A DNA stretch of 64,000 nucleotides from Pseudochrobactrum asaccharolyticum. Its GTDB lineage: Bacteria; Pseudomonadota; Alphaproteobacteria; Rhizobiales; Rhizobiaceae. This document shows, piece after piece, positions 55,642-64,000 of this stretch. The notes under the pieces are model-generated. The model had not been told where the DNA came from, did no database searches, and saw only the letters and a list, made by a program, of their open reading frames with translations. Location of the stretch: contig NZ_QNRH01000003.1 of NCBI RefSeq assembly GCF_003314995.1, positions 382,553 to 446,552 of the forward strand, in the 5' to 3' direction. Position 1 is the first letter of the stretch, and every line of letters starts with the position of its first letter. The position numbers were made by a program, and so were the translations under genes.

Positions 55642-56973
55642 ATGGTGCCTGATTTTTCCAGCGCGTGGTTTGCCAACCACCTCGAAGACCGCACAATGCG
55701 TGGTATTGCCCGCGATATGGCTGGCCTTATCAGACGCGGCACATTGCCGGTCGGCACCAAATTACCACCAATCCGTGATCTGGCTTATGTGCTGGGGATC
55801 AGCCCCGCCACGATCTCGGAAGCGCTGAGCGAATTACGCAAACTCAAAATCATTAATGGCAAAGGACGAAACGGCACTTGGGTCAGCGGCGATCATTTTG
55901 CGGCCAAACCTGCGCGTTTGATGAGCTTCGGCAATTACGGAGACGATGTACTGGATCTCTCGATGGCTATACCGGATACGGCATTACTGCCGTCTCTGGA
56001 ACTGGCGCTCCGCCATGGTGCACAGGCGGAAGGCCTCAATAGCTATCAGCGGGTTCGTATTTTGCCGGAACTTGAGGAGGCTGTACGCCGCGACTGGCCC
56101 TATGAACCTGAAGCTTTTCTCGCGACCAATGGCGGCTATAATGCCACTTACACGCTAATCCACGCTCTCCTCACCCCCGGCGCATCAATTGCGATTGAAG
56201 ATCCGACAGCCATGCGCCTTCTTGATATTATTGAGGATTTTGGCGCAAAGATCATCCCTGTACACTGTGACGATCAGGGGCCTCTGCCCTCTTCCCTTGC
56301 GGCAGCGCTTGAAAAGAAACCGGCAGCCTTTTTATTCCAGCCACGCGTTCATTCTGTGACCAGCCACTGCATGAGCAAGGAGCGCCTGATGGCGCTGGGC
56401 GATGTGCTTGAAGGCCACGATACATTGATTATCGAAGATGACGGTGTTGCTGATATTGCCGCATCGCCCCGTCAAACACTCGGCGCACGTTTTCCTGACC
56501 GCGTAGTCCATATTCTGTCTTACTCCAAGACACTGGGACCGGATTTACGTCTGGCTGTACTTTCCGGCTCCGCCAGCCTTGTGGAGCAAATTCAGTCTTA
56601 CCGCAGCTTCAGCTCGGGCTGGACAAGCCGTATTCTGCAATCTGCTGTCGCTTGGCTTTTGAAAGATGAGGCAACACAACATAGTTTGGAACAGGCACGG
56701 CAAATCTATCAGCAACGCGCCCGCCATTTTCAGCAGGCACTGGCTGCTCATGGTAAAAGAATTCCGGATAATCATGGTCTGTGCTGCTTTATGCCGGTGG
56801 AATCCGAGCAATTCGCGCTGATCACACTGGCAGCACGCAATATTGCTGTCGCACCGGGCTCCAAATTCTCAGTCAGACCACTGCCTGCTGTGCGTATTGC
56901 AACCAGCACATTACAGGATCATCAAGTCGAGGCGGTGGCTCATGCCGCATATCTTGCAAGCAAGCCAGTATAG
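55642..56973 (+). CDS. MocR family regulator (GntR helix-turn-helix fused to aminotransferase-like domain)
   Basis: 443 residues: N-terminal GntR-type winged helix (residues 15-80, LPPIRDLAYVLGISPATISEALSEL) and a fold-type I aminotransferase domain with the PLP lysine in LSYSKTLGPDLRLA near residue 295 and IEDDGVAD near residue 258. Such proteins bind PLP and a ligand to control divergent genes, here the Pht5-like gene about 100 bases away. The intergenic stretch is AT-rich. Confidence 0.9.
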   Translation: MVPDFSSAWFANHLEDRTMRGIARDMAGLIRRGTLPVGTKLPPIRDLAYVLGISPATISEALSELRKLKIINGKGRNGTWVSGDHFAAKPARLMSFGNYGDDVLDLSMAIPDTALLPSLELALRHGAQAEGLNSYQRVRILPELEEAVRRDWPYEPEAFLATNGGYNATYTLIHALLTPGASIAIEDPTAMRLLDIIEDFGAKIIPVHCDDQGPLPSSLAAALEKKPAAFLFQPRVHSVTSHCMSKERLMALGDVLEGHDTLIIEDDGVADIAASPRQTLGARFPDRVVHILSYSKTLGPDLRLAVLSGSASLVEQIQSYRSFSSGWTSRILQSAVAWLLKDEATQHSLEQARQIYQQRARHFQQALAAHGKRIPDNHGLCCFMPVESEQFALITLAARNIAVAPGSKFSVRPLPAVRIATSTLQDHQVEAVAHAAYLASKPV

Positions 56974-57022
56974 ATCTTCGTCTCAAGGTTTAACAACGGT
57001 ACCGTGCTGCAATGCCACTACA

Positions 57023-57469
57023 TCAAAGCCTTCGCTTTAATTGTTCAGCAGCATCTTCAAGCACCTGAAACGGCAGCAGAATAGAACCGTGACGTGCTTT
57101 AAAAGAGCGGGCAGCAATAAACATTTCCAATGCACGCCATTCTTCCGGAAAGCGCACATCTTCACCTGCCAGCAAACGGCCAAGTTTTTCGCCAATTTCA
57201 TGAACAGCTGAAAAACTGCAACCCGGCGCTACTACCACAACAACGGCAGTCGAAGCCATACCAAGCGTACAAGCCCGCGCCTGATAACCAAGCTCTGTAA
57301 TCACTTCCTGATTATGACGAATATCGAGAGTAACAGCACTGCCACAGACAGGACTGATGCGCCGAACACTCAGATCTGCAGGAACGAGACGGACGTCATT
57401 ACGAGATTTCCGTGCCCATTCACGCACATTATTCTCATAAAGACGCCCGATTTCCGTTTCAGTTGTCAT
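57023..57469 (-). CDS. NifU-like iron-sulfur cluster scaffold domain protein
   Basis: Small IscU/NifU N-terminal-type protein, 148 residues. Two of the scaffold cysteines are in family positions: SPVCGSAVTLDI near residue 41 and ARACTLGMAST near residue 66. The third site has H-G-S (FKARHGSILLPFQVL near residue 122) in place of a Cys; from memory this is usual in an alphaproteobacterial subgroup. Start overlaps the DUF1641 stop (ATGA). Confidence 0.78.
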   Translation of the reverse strand: MTTETEIGRLYENNVREWARKSRNDVRLVPADLSVRRISPVCGSAVTLDIRHNQEVITELGYQARACTLGMASTAVVVVVAPGCSFSAVHEIGEKLGRLLAGEDVRFPEEWRALEMFIAARSFKARHGSILLPFQVLEDAAEQLKRRL

Positions 57470-57876
57470 TCTTCTGTTGTTTTGTCCATTTGTCGGCCAA
57501 GCACAGCAAGAAACTGCAACACAAAATGCAGTCCCCGCCGCACATCCTCATTACCGGCAACTTTCAACAAACCAAACAGGGACGGCAAAGGTAAAGTCGC
57601 GGTCTGGTTTTGCGCATAACGCGCAGCATTACCTAATGCCCACGCTGCACCGACGGATTCTTCATAGGCTTTCATCAGCTTTTGCACCATGGCATCGTCA
57701 AACATATCAACGCCGTCAGAAGCCAGAGACAGCAGATCGACCACATTATGAAGACGCTTGCCCTGTAAAAGTGGTGAAACTTTTTCCAGCAGGTCTTTCA
57801 GACCTTGTTCTGTCGCCTCATCCATCATTGGCGACAATGTTGCAAATTCGTCCGGATTGGATTTATTCAAAGTCAT
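57466..57876 (-). CDS. DUF1641 family protein
   Basis: 136 residues from ATG 57876, supported by GGGGAGGA just upstream; the ORF extends further back through the SQR gene and is not used. All-helical, with VVDLLSLASDGVDMFDDAMVQKLM near residue 45 and a C-terminal LQFLAVLGRQ. DUF1641 proteins often sit beside sulfide:quinone-reductase-like genes; role unknown. Confidence 0.8.
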   Translation of the reverse strand: MTLNKSNPDEFATLSPMMDEATEQGLKDLLEKVSPLLQGKRLHNVVDLLSLASDGVDMFDDAMVQKLMKAYEESVGAAWALGNAARYAQNQTATLPLPSLFGLLKVAGNEDVRRGLHFVLQFLAVLGRQMDKTTEE

Positions 57877-57908
57877 GTCCTCCCCTGAGGCTGCATCTTG
57901 CCAAAACT

Positions 57909-59099
57909 TTAGATGATACCGCGTGCGACAGACCAATAAATGCCGCGATTGAAGGCCTTACGCAGCAGCCCTCCCACTTTTGTTGGTGGCGTAGGATGCA
58001 CATCCTCATCATAATTATACCAAAGCGGCATACCAGCCTCGAGCCCCATCTGCGCGACGGCCTGTACCTTACCGTCATAAGCATCGACAACTCGGCCGAG
58101 ACGAATATCACCGGCAATATTATTGGCGATCACAGGGCACTGATTATGGCAGGAACCACCCGCCTTAGAGATCGGCAGATCAACCGTATCGCCCATAACA
58201 TAGGCATTCGGATAGCCATCCAATTGCAATGTTTGCCGGTTTGTCGGCAGCCAGCCCTCATTATCCGCGGCTTGTGAAACGCCGCTTTCAAGAACTGCAT
58301 CCACAGCTCTGATAGGCGGTGTACACATCAAGAGATCGAAGTTCTCCTCTTTACCCTCTTCAGAAACCGCCGTTTTACGCTCCGGATCAACTGAAGCCAG
58401 TGTAAAGCCACGCTGGAATTTAATGCCTTTGCTCTCGAAAATCGCAGGCATTACTTCACATACTTCCTGCTGGAGGAAGAGACAGTTTCGCAAGAGCTGA
58501 GAAACCGTCGGATAGGTATAGACGATCTCGACTTGATCCCGCACACCTTTACGCCGCAGATATTCATCCAGCATCAGCGTGGTTTCTACCGGTGCGATAC
58601 CGCATTGATGCGGGACATTCGGGGTTTTCGGGAAATTCACCGTAATGAAAATACGGCCCTTTTCGAAGTTACGCAGCTTCTCTGCCATCTGCAGCGCCGG
58701 CTTCTGTTGATAGAAGTAATCTCCGGCCTGCTTCAAACCCGGAATACGTTCCGGAGCCGGTAAACAACCGGTAGACACCACGATATAATCATAGCCGATC
58801 GTCTTACCGCTCTCGGTTGTAACGGATGAACCGGCAAAATCGAAACGGGTGACTTTATCGACCTGAAAGTTAATTTCCGGACGCAGCAGTGTCTGTTGCT
58901 TGCGCCGCAATTCGCCTTCAAAAAACATATCGAAGGCTACATACATAAAAGCAGGCTTATAGTAGTGCCACGGCGAATCCGACAATAATGTTACTTTGAC
59001 AGAACCGCGCGCTACTTCCGGATAAAGTTTAGCGACGATACTATTGGCAGTCATAGTGCCGCCAATACCGCCTCCGACAACGATAATATGCTTGGTCAA
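57909..59099 (-). CDS. Sulfide:quinone oxidoreductase-like flavoprotein
   Basis: FAD-dependent oxidoreductase, 396 residues. TTG start at 59099 has AGGGGGC six bases upstream. N-terminal FAD motif VGGGIGGTMTA, SPWHYYKPAFMYV near residue 42, cysteine-bearing STGCLPAPERI near residue 110 and VPHQCGIAPVETT near residue 165, GDTVDLPISKAGG and SCHNQCP near residue 320. The SQR redox cysteines appear present. It should oxidise sulfide (or a persulfide) and pass electrons to the quinone pool from the membrane face. Operon with DUF1641 and NifU-like genes. Confidence 0.85.
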   Translation of the reverse strand: MTKHIIVVGGGIGGTMTANSIVAKLYPEVARGSVKVTLLSDSPWHYYKPAFMYVAFDMFFEGELRRKQQTLLRPEINFQVDKVTRFDFAGSSVTTESGKTIGYDYIVVSTGCLPAPERIPGLKQAGDYFYQQKPALQMAEKLRNFEKGRIFITVNFPKTPNVPHQCGIAPVETTLMLDEYLRRKGVRDQVEIVYTYPTVSQLLRNCLFLQQEVCEVMPAIFESKGIKFQRGFTLASVDPERKTAVSEEGKEENFDLLMCTPPIRAVDAVLESGVSQAADNEGWLPTNRQTLQLDGYPNAYVMGDTVDLPISKAGGSCHNQCPVIANNIAGDIRLGRVVDAYDGKVQAVAQMGLEAGMPLWYNYDEDVHPTPPTKVGGLLRKAFNRGIYWSVARGII

Positions 59100-59451
59100 G
59101 AAAGCCCCCTGTTGCTGATGATTTATGCATGCGTGGTTACATTCTCAAAATCAGGCTAACACAGGTAATTTATTGCAACAAGCATAGTTTTTTACATAAA
59201 AATATTTCTAAAAATAAGAAAATATATGAAATTCATTTTTTAATATTGTAGCGGTCAAAATATCTCATGAGTATTACGCATCAAAATATTGTAATAACAA
59301 TAAAAAACGAAATTTCAGAAAATTTATACGGCCGTAAATGCCATAACCGGCAAGATTAATACAAAACTGACCTGATCCAATCTCAGTTCAGGCAACAAGG
59401 CAGACATAAGAAAACGTTCAACAGACTCCGCTTAAACAGACAGAAATTTTA
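59100..59451. other. AT-rich non-coding gap upstream of the SQR operon
   Basis: 352 bases without a credible gene, very AT-rich between about 59160 and 59330. Holds an imperfect AT dyad ATATTTCT / AAGAAAATAT near 59204-59227, which might be a regulator site for the SQR operon, but no clear promoter could be named. Confidence 0.45.
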
Positions 59452-60348
59452 TCATTCAACCCTGTTTTTCAAGAAATCAATGAACGCTCTGACCTTTGCC
59501 GGTATGTGACGTGTATTCGGATAAATCGCTGACACTGCTTGTTTCGGAAAACGAAAATCCGACAACAAATGGATTAAACGCCCTGCAGCGATATCGTCAG
59601 CGACCAACCATTCGGGCAACAATGCCACTCCGGCGCCGCGCAACGCGAACTCCCGCAACGCTGAAGAACTATCTGCCGTTATCATTGCCTCCGTTTGCAT
59701 ATCCAGCACCTCCTGAATTTTGTTTGGCGCTTCAACCTTCCAGATTAATGGTGTGTCCAAACGGCTATGTGCCATCCACCGTAAAGCTTTGAGCTCAGGA
59801 AGGTCGGAAGGCTCCTGAATATTTTGATTTTTCAGATAATCCGGCGATGCGACCGGAAGAATGGAAAATGTTTCAATCAGAGCTGCTCGATAGCCTGTAT
59901 CGGCAATCTGCCCCAGACGTATTGCAATATCAAAACGCTCTGCAACCAAATTGACATGATGGGATGATGCGCTGTGCTGTATTTTCAATTGCGGGTGCAT
60001 TTGAGAAAATGTTGCAAGTGCAGGAACGATTTTGTGGACCCCATATTCGAGCGTGGTTGAAATCCGTAACAGCCCGTTCAGTTCCTGATGTCCGCTCCGC
60101 GCATCCTCCTCAGCTAAAGCGGCATCTTGCAACAGCCTTTGCCCGTGTGTGTAAAACCTCTGCCCGGCTTCAGTCAGCATTAAACGCCGTGTGGTTCGGA
60201 TGAGCAGTGATACGCCGAGATCAGCTTCAAGTTGCTTGATATTAAAGCTGATAACCGCCCGCGTCTGACCAAGCAACTCCGCCGCTGCTGTAAATGATCC
60301 GCTATCAACAACCGTCACGAAAATATTGACCCGTAGTAAATTGAGCAT
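59452..60348 (-). CDS. LysR family regulator
   Basis: 298 residues from ATG 60348 (MLNLLRVNIF); a longer TTG start at 60369 has no ribosome binding site. N-terminal helix-turn-helix FVTVVDSGSFTAAAELLGQTRAVISFNIKQLEAD, then a substrate-binding domain. Divergent from the DHA2 transporter gene and probably its regulator. Confidence 0.88.
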   Translation of the reverse strand: MLNLLRVNIFVTVVDSGSFTAAAELLGQTRAVISFNIKQLEADLGVSLLIRTTRRLMLTEAGQRFYTHGQRLLQDAALAEEDARSGHQELNGLLRISTTLEYGVHKIVPALATFSQMHPQLKIQHSASSHHVNLVAERFDIAIRLGQIADTGYRAALIETFSILPVASPDYLKNQNIQEPSDLPELKALRWMAHSRLDTPLIWKVEAPNKIQEVLDMQTEAMITADSSSALREFALRGAGVALLPEWLVADDIAAGRLIHLLSDFRFPKQAVSAIYPNTRHIPAKVRAFIDFLKNRVE

Positions 60349-60453
60349 GAGAACAGTGCCTATTGTCAAAATTATTTTGCTATTTATTTCAGAATTGTCT
60401 GACTTATCATCATTATCATAAGGCGTATAGACGGATCTTCATAAGGAGATCCC

Positions 60454-61866
60454 ATGTCATACCGGACTAAAATCGCGACTGTTTATCTGCTGGGTTTCTT
60501 TCTGGACCTTATTAATCTCTTTGTAGCAAGTGTTGCTTATCCGCTCATCGCACGCGATCTTAATGCAACGGTGACAGAACTTAGCTGGATTGGCACGGGC
60601 TACATTCTCAGCCTTACACTGATTATTCCCTTAAGCAGCTGGTTATCCAAACGCTACGGTGCCAGACCCATATTGCTGCTGTCTCTGACGCTGTTTGCAG
60701 TTGCTACAGCGGGCGCAGGCATGGCCGGATCAGTTTACGTGCTGATTGCATGGCGGGTACTGCAAGGCTTGGGCGGCGGTCTGCTTATTCCGGTTGGCCA
60801 GACTTTGACATATCAGCATTACCGGCCGGATGAACGGGCCGGACTGTCCTCGGTCATCATGCTCGTTGCCTTACTCGCGCCAGCTCTTTCGCCTGCGGCA
60901 GGCGGGATCATTGTTGATTATCTTGGCTGGCGCTGGATATTCTTTCTCAACCTGCCACTGGCACTTTTAACGCTCTGTCTTGCCAGTATCTGGCTTAAAA
61001 CAGATAACCGGCATACCAACCCTGTTCCGCCATTCGACTTTTTCAGCTTTCTTACCGGATCGCTCGGTTTGGTATTTTTATTGTTTGGCCTGTCGCAACT
61101 TGCCGATCCGCAAACACTCTATAACGGAACACTTAGTGTTGCAGCAGGGCTGGCAGCTATAGCCCTGTTCATTCGCCTCAGTCTGAAAAAACCGCAGCCC
61201 GTCCTGAATTTGCGCTTAACCGCAGATCTCCTGATGAGGGCCTCAATGCTTGTGTATTTACTGATCCCCGGTGTGTTTATCGGCATCAGTATGATTACAA
61301 TGCTTTATCTTCAATCAGTACTGGGAATGTCTGCTGCAAATACCGGTCTTCTGATGCTCCCCTGGTCACTTGCTTCTTTTATTGCCATCAGCCTGACCGG
61401 AAAATTCTATAATCATTGCGGGCCACGCCCGCTGTTTATGATCGGATGTGTCCTTCAAGGCTGCGGTATTGCTATGCTCTCTCAAACACAGAGTTCAGAC
61501 CAATATTCGCTGTTCATAATTGCCTTCGCTTTTATGGGCTTCGGCGGCAGTCTGTGCAGCAGTACCGCACAAAGCACTGCCTTTATGCAGGTTCAAGCAT
61601 CCGATCTGGCAGATGCCAGCGCAATCTGGAACATCAACCGGCAGCTGGCCTTTGGTTTTGGCGTCGCTCTTCTGTCGTTGTTTCTCAACGTCATTTTATC
61701 CTGGCACAATGTTGCTGATGTAACCGACCCGTCCCAGACCAAAGCAGCGATACAGGCTTTTCATAGCTGTTTTTTGATCATCGCCCTGACTGCTTTAATC
61801 CCGCTCGCGATATGTGCGCGACTACCAAACCGCAAAATTCTCGACAATCTTCAATCCCGAACCTAA
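60454..61866 (+). CDS. MFS multidrug transporter, DHA2 (EmrB/QacA) family
   Basis: Inner-membrane proton-driven efflux pump, 470 residues with about 14 hydrophobic segments. Motif A-like WLSKRYGARPIL near residue 63, motif C-like LVALLAPALSPAAGGIIVDYLGWRWIFFLNLP near residue 132 (family hallmark GxxxGPxxGG variant) and an Arg-rich loop. AAGGAGATCCC precedes ATG 60454. Seventeen bases to the NTF2-fold gene. Confidence 0.9.
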   Translation: MSYRTKIATVYLLGFFLDLINLFVASVAYPLIARDLNATVTELSWIGTGYILSLTLIIPLSSWLSKRYGARPILLLSLTLFAVATAGAGMAGSVYVLIAWRVLQGLGGGLLIPVGQTLTYQHYRPDERAGLSSVIMLVALLAPALSPAAGGIIVDYLGWRWIFFLNLPLALLTLCLASIWLKTDNRHTNPVPPFDFFSFLTGSLGLVFLLFGLSQLADPQTLYNGTLSVAAGLAAIALFIRLSLKKPQPVLNLRLTADLLMRASMLVYLLIPGVFIGISMITMLYLQSVLGMSAANTGLLMLPWSLASFIAISLTGKFYNHCGPRPLFMIGCVLQGCGIAMLSQTQSSDQYSLFIIAFAFMGFGGSLCSSTAQSTAFMQVQASDLADASAIWNINRQLAFGFGVALLSLFLNVILSWHNVADVTDPSQTKAAIQAFHSCFLIIALTALIPLAICARLPNRKILDNLQSRT

Positions 61867-61882
61867 GCAAAAGAGATACTCA

Positions 61883-62278
61883 ATGACGCAATCCGATATG
61901 TATTTTGACCTTATCCGCAACACAGTCAGTATGATTGAAGATTGGTTCAGCGGTGCAGATAACAGTGCCAAACTCTATGAAAAACTCATGGCCGATTTTT
62001 CAGCAGATTTCACAATGATCACGATGAGCGGTTCAGAGCTTGGCTATCCTGAAATCGGTGCCTTTTTCAAAGCACAGGCCGGTGCAAAATCAGGGCTGAA
62101 AATTACCCTCGAAAATATGTCTGTTATCTATGAAGGTTCTGACGGCGCGGTTGTAACCTATCATGAAATTCAGGAGCAATCAGGCCATGAACCAACAAAG
62201 CGCGTAGCGACAGCCTTCCTGAGCAGCATAGGCGCCCAATTGCAATGGAAACATTTGCATGAAACATCCGTTGCTTAA
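61883..62278 (+). CDS. NTF2-like (SnoaL/DUF4440 type) small protein
   Basis: 131 residues from ATG 61883 (AAGAGA upstream; the longer frame from 61814 overlaps the transporter gene). The pattern IEDWFSGADNSAKLYEKLMADFSADFTMITMSGSELG and the strand-rich second half suggest an NTF2-like cone fold. Follows the DHA2 pump in one operon. Enzymatic role unknown. Confidence 0.65.
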   Translation: MTQSDMYFDLIRNTVSMIEDWFSGADNSAKLYEKLMADFSADFTMITMSGSELGYPEIGAFFKAQAGAKSGLKITLENMSVIYEGSDGAVVTYHEIQEQSGHEPTKRVATAFLSSIGAQLQWKHLHETSVA

Positions 62279-62309
62279 ACTGAGACGCAAGCGGTGAAGT
62301 TAGCCCGTT

Positions 62310-63149
62310 TTACAAAGCCTGAAATGCAAGGACGAGGCGGCGCAATACTGACGCTGCCCGTTCACCGGTAACACTTGAAACAAGAACAATGTCCCGTTTC
62401 GGCAATGGCGGTAATTTGGTCTTCTCACTAATATCGACCAGTTGAGAAGGTGCAGCTTTATATGCCAGCAACGCCACGGCCAAACCAGCCTCCGCAGCAG
62501 CAGAGACAGATATAGCGCCTGTTCCGACAAATGCTTCCCGCCAGGCAATGCTGCCGCTATCAAGCGTTTTAAGCGCCATAGCACGGAGATTACAGGGTTC
62601 GGCCTGAATCGCGAGAGGCAAAGGCGCTTCGTCCGGTATTATGAAATCCGGAGCGGCGAACCAGCCAAAACGTTCCTCTGTCAGAAACTCGCCATCCCGC
62701 CGGCTTTCATCGTATCGCAGAATGATAACTGCATCCAAATCTCCTGCATCATACCGATCCAGCAGTTCCCTTGTACCGGCAGTGCGCAAGTGCAGCGTCA
62801 CACCGGTTTCCCGTTCATTCATACGGCTCAGCAATTTTGGAAGATTTGGCCCGACCAGATGATGGGTAATGCCAATAGAAAGGCGCGCAGGTGTTTGTGC
62901 AAAAATTGCAGCCGCTCGTCTGCCGCTGGCCATATAGTCTTTGGCCGGTTGCAGGAAATGCGCACCGGCCACAGTAAGCCGCACGTGTCGCGGCGTACGC
63001 TCCAGCAAACGCTGACCCAGCCCCTCTTCCAAACGCCGAAGGCGTAAAGAAATGGCCGCTTGTGTCGTATTCAGTGCGCCTGCTGCCTTTGTAAAAGACT
63101 GCAATTCTGCAACAAGAAGAAAGGCTTCGACGGCTTCAGGATCAAGCAA
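62310..63149 (-). CDS. LysR family regulator
   Basis: 279 residues from TTG 63149 (M-L-D-P-E-A-V start, with GGGA six bases upstream); the frame is open to another TTG at 63161. Helix-turn-helix VEAFLLVAELQSFTKAAGALNTTQAAISLRLRRLEE. Divergent from the MFS gene at 63256. Confidence 0.84.
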   Translation of the reverse strand: MLDPEAVEAFLLVAELQSFTKAAGALNTTQAAISLRLRRLEEGLGQRLLERTPRHVRLTVAGAHFLQPAKDYMASGRRAAAIFAQTPARLSIGITHHLVGPNLPKLLSRMNERETGVTLHLRTAGTRELLDRYDAGDLDAVIILRYDESRRDGEFLTEERFGWFAAPDFIIPDEAPLPLAIQAEPCNLRAMALKTLDSGSIAWREAFVGTGAISVSAAAEAGLAVALLAYKAAPSQLVDISEKTKLPPLPKRDIVLVSSVTGERAASVLRRLVLAFQAL

Positions 63150-63255
63150 GGCACATCCCAACCATAAACAATAGTTATCATTGAAACATATAATAGCATG
63201 TTTCTGTTTATGTCGCTTTAGGGCTTATTGAGAAAATAACAGGAAATGCTTTCTC

Positions 63256-64000
63256 ATGACTCAGTCCGCCATTCAAAGCGCCAGCACCTCCGCAAATACA
63301 GATTCCCGCATCTGGGGCATTCTGGCAATCGCCGTCGGAACACAAGCAGCCGGATCAATCGTATCGCAAGGAATCTATATTCTGGTTCCTTTTTGGCGGG
63401 AGGCCTTTGGGGTGACGCTGGCTTCTGCTTCACTTGCGGTCACCGTTATGAATGGCGTCCAGATCATCACAATGTATAGTTTTGGTCGTGCTATCGATAT
63501 GTATGGCGAGCGTAAAGTTGTCGGCATTGCAATGACAGCAATGGCGGCAGCAATGGCTGCAACGGCTCTTTTCGTCGACAATCTGGTCAGCCTTTTGATC
63601 TGCATGGCCTTTTTAGGCGGCACTTATTCAGCCGTACAGCCTGGCGGAACCCGCGCAGTTATGCGGTGGTTTCCACCACATAAGCGCGGCATTGCTACTG
63701 GCTTCCGTCAGGCTGCGGTTCCTTTCGGCACTATGATTGCAGCAGCCGTGTTACCCTATTTCGCCGTTCATTATGGCTGGCACAGCGCGGCATGGGTTGG
63801 TGCCGGTGTTTCAATATTTGGTGCTCTTCTGTTTTGGGGGCTTTATCGCGAACCCGACAGCATCGCCACCAAAGCAGCAGCACCCCTCCCCCTGAAAATA
63901 CTTATTCGCACCGTTGGCGAAGAGAAAAATTTCTGGCCGGTTTTACGGCTCGGAATAGCTATGTCCGCTTTTCAGTTCACCTTTACCGCACATATGATCA
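63256..64000 (+). CDS. MFS transporter, 3' partial
   Basis: Reading frame from ATG 63256 (AGGAAA upstream) that runs off the window end after about 248 residues. Begins MTQSAIQSASTSANTDSR then GILAIAVGTQAAGSIVSQGIY, with the MFS motif FGRAIDMYGERKVVG near residue 75 and MRWFPPHKRGIATGFRQAAVPFG near residue 135, as in oxalate/formate antiporter-like or cyanate-type transporters. Six or more membrane helices are visible. Substrate unknown; likely controlled by the divergent LysR gene. Confidence 0.85.
   Translation, partial: MTQSAIQSASTSANTDSRIWGILAIAVGTQAAGSIVSQGIYILVPFWREAFGVTLASASLAVTVMNGVQIITMYSFGRAIDMYGERKVVGIAMTAMAAAMAATALFVDNLVSLLICMAFLGGTYSAVQPGGTRAVMRWFPPHKRGIATGFRQAAVPFGTMIAAAVLPYFAVHYGWHSAAWVGAGVSIFGALLFWGLYREPDSIATKAAAPLPLKILIRTVGEEKNFWPVLRLGIAMSAFQFTFTAHMI

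Noticed and set aside
57100-57150. Loss of a NifU cysteine as evidence of decay
   Set aside because: The H-x-S pattern at this position is, from memory, usual for the alphaproteobacterial subgroup, so it is not treated as damage.
1-64000. CRISPR arrays, tRNA or rRNA genes, insertion sequences, prophage
   Set aside because: No regularly spaced direct repeats, cloverleaf-type sequences, transposase or phage genes were recognised in reading the window; a tRNA scan was not available.

Overview
The window reads as chromosomal DNA of an alphaproteobacterium of the Hyphomicrobiales (Rhizobiales), most likely close to the Brucellaceae (an Ochrobactrum or Pseudochrobactrum-like organism). This rests on the dense packing of ABC-transporter operons, the protein flavours (UgpB/UgpA/UgpE-like, AraFGH with a De Ley-Doudoroff pathway, alphaproteobacterial NifU-like scaffold) and a 55-99 bp intergenic repeat of a type I associate with Rhizobiales genomes. 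GC content looks close to 50% by eye; I did not compute it. No rRNA, tRNA, CRISPR, phage or insertion sequence was recognised.

Layout. 1-3031: a glycerol-phosphate/sugar-type ABC importer, cut by the window start. 3225-13035: a divergent locus with a ROK repressor in the middle; on one side an M81 (MlrC-like) peptidase and a double-domain peptide-ABC ATPase, on the other the matching binding protein, two permeases, a ROK sugar kinase and CutC. 13073-19234: a LysR regulator divergent from an agmatinase-family ureohydrolase and a complete PotDABC-type polyamine importer. 19426-31535: a ureide/hydantoin-type locus: a two-domain avidin-like protein, a MalT-type (LAL) regulator, a hydantoin-racemase-like enzyme, an outer-membrane channel, HyuA and HyuB, an M24 peptidase and an NCS1 (CodB-like) permease. 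31812-40164: the kdp potassium system (27-aa peptide, KdpF, KdpA, an extra 55-aa membrane protein, KdpB, KdpC, KdpD, KdpE). 40348-50385: a D-galactose operon (AraFGH-type importer, KDGal kinase, KDPGal aldolase, lactonase, mutarotase, galactonate dehydratase, SDR dehydrogenase) with a divergent GntR regulator. 50528-54444: an M20 amidohydrolase and an amino-acid ABC importer whose binding-protein gene carries a frameshift. 54577-56973: a Pht5-like protein divergent from a MocR regulator. 57023-59099: NifU-like, DUF1641 and sulfide:quinone-reductase-like genes. 59452-64000: two LysR regulators, a DHA2 drug transporter, an NTF2-fold protein and an MFS transporter cut by the window end.

The most unusual unit is the 19.3-31.5 kb locus. 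The avidin-like domain keeps, by eye, the residues that in streptavidin hold the ureido ring of biotin but lacks the tryptophans that enclose its tail, and it sits among genes for hydantoin-type (cyclic ureide) metabolism. A 16-bp dyad occurs both in front of the avidin-like gene and in front of the racemase gene, so the LAL regulator may control both units. A second recurring signal is a strong stem-loop directly after the binding-protein gene in four unrelated ABC operons, and a third is a repeat family inserted inside the kdp and galactose operons.
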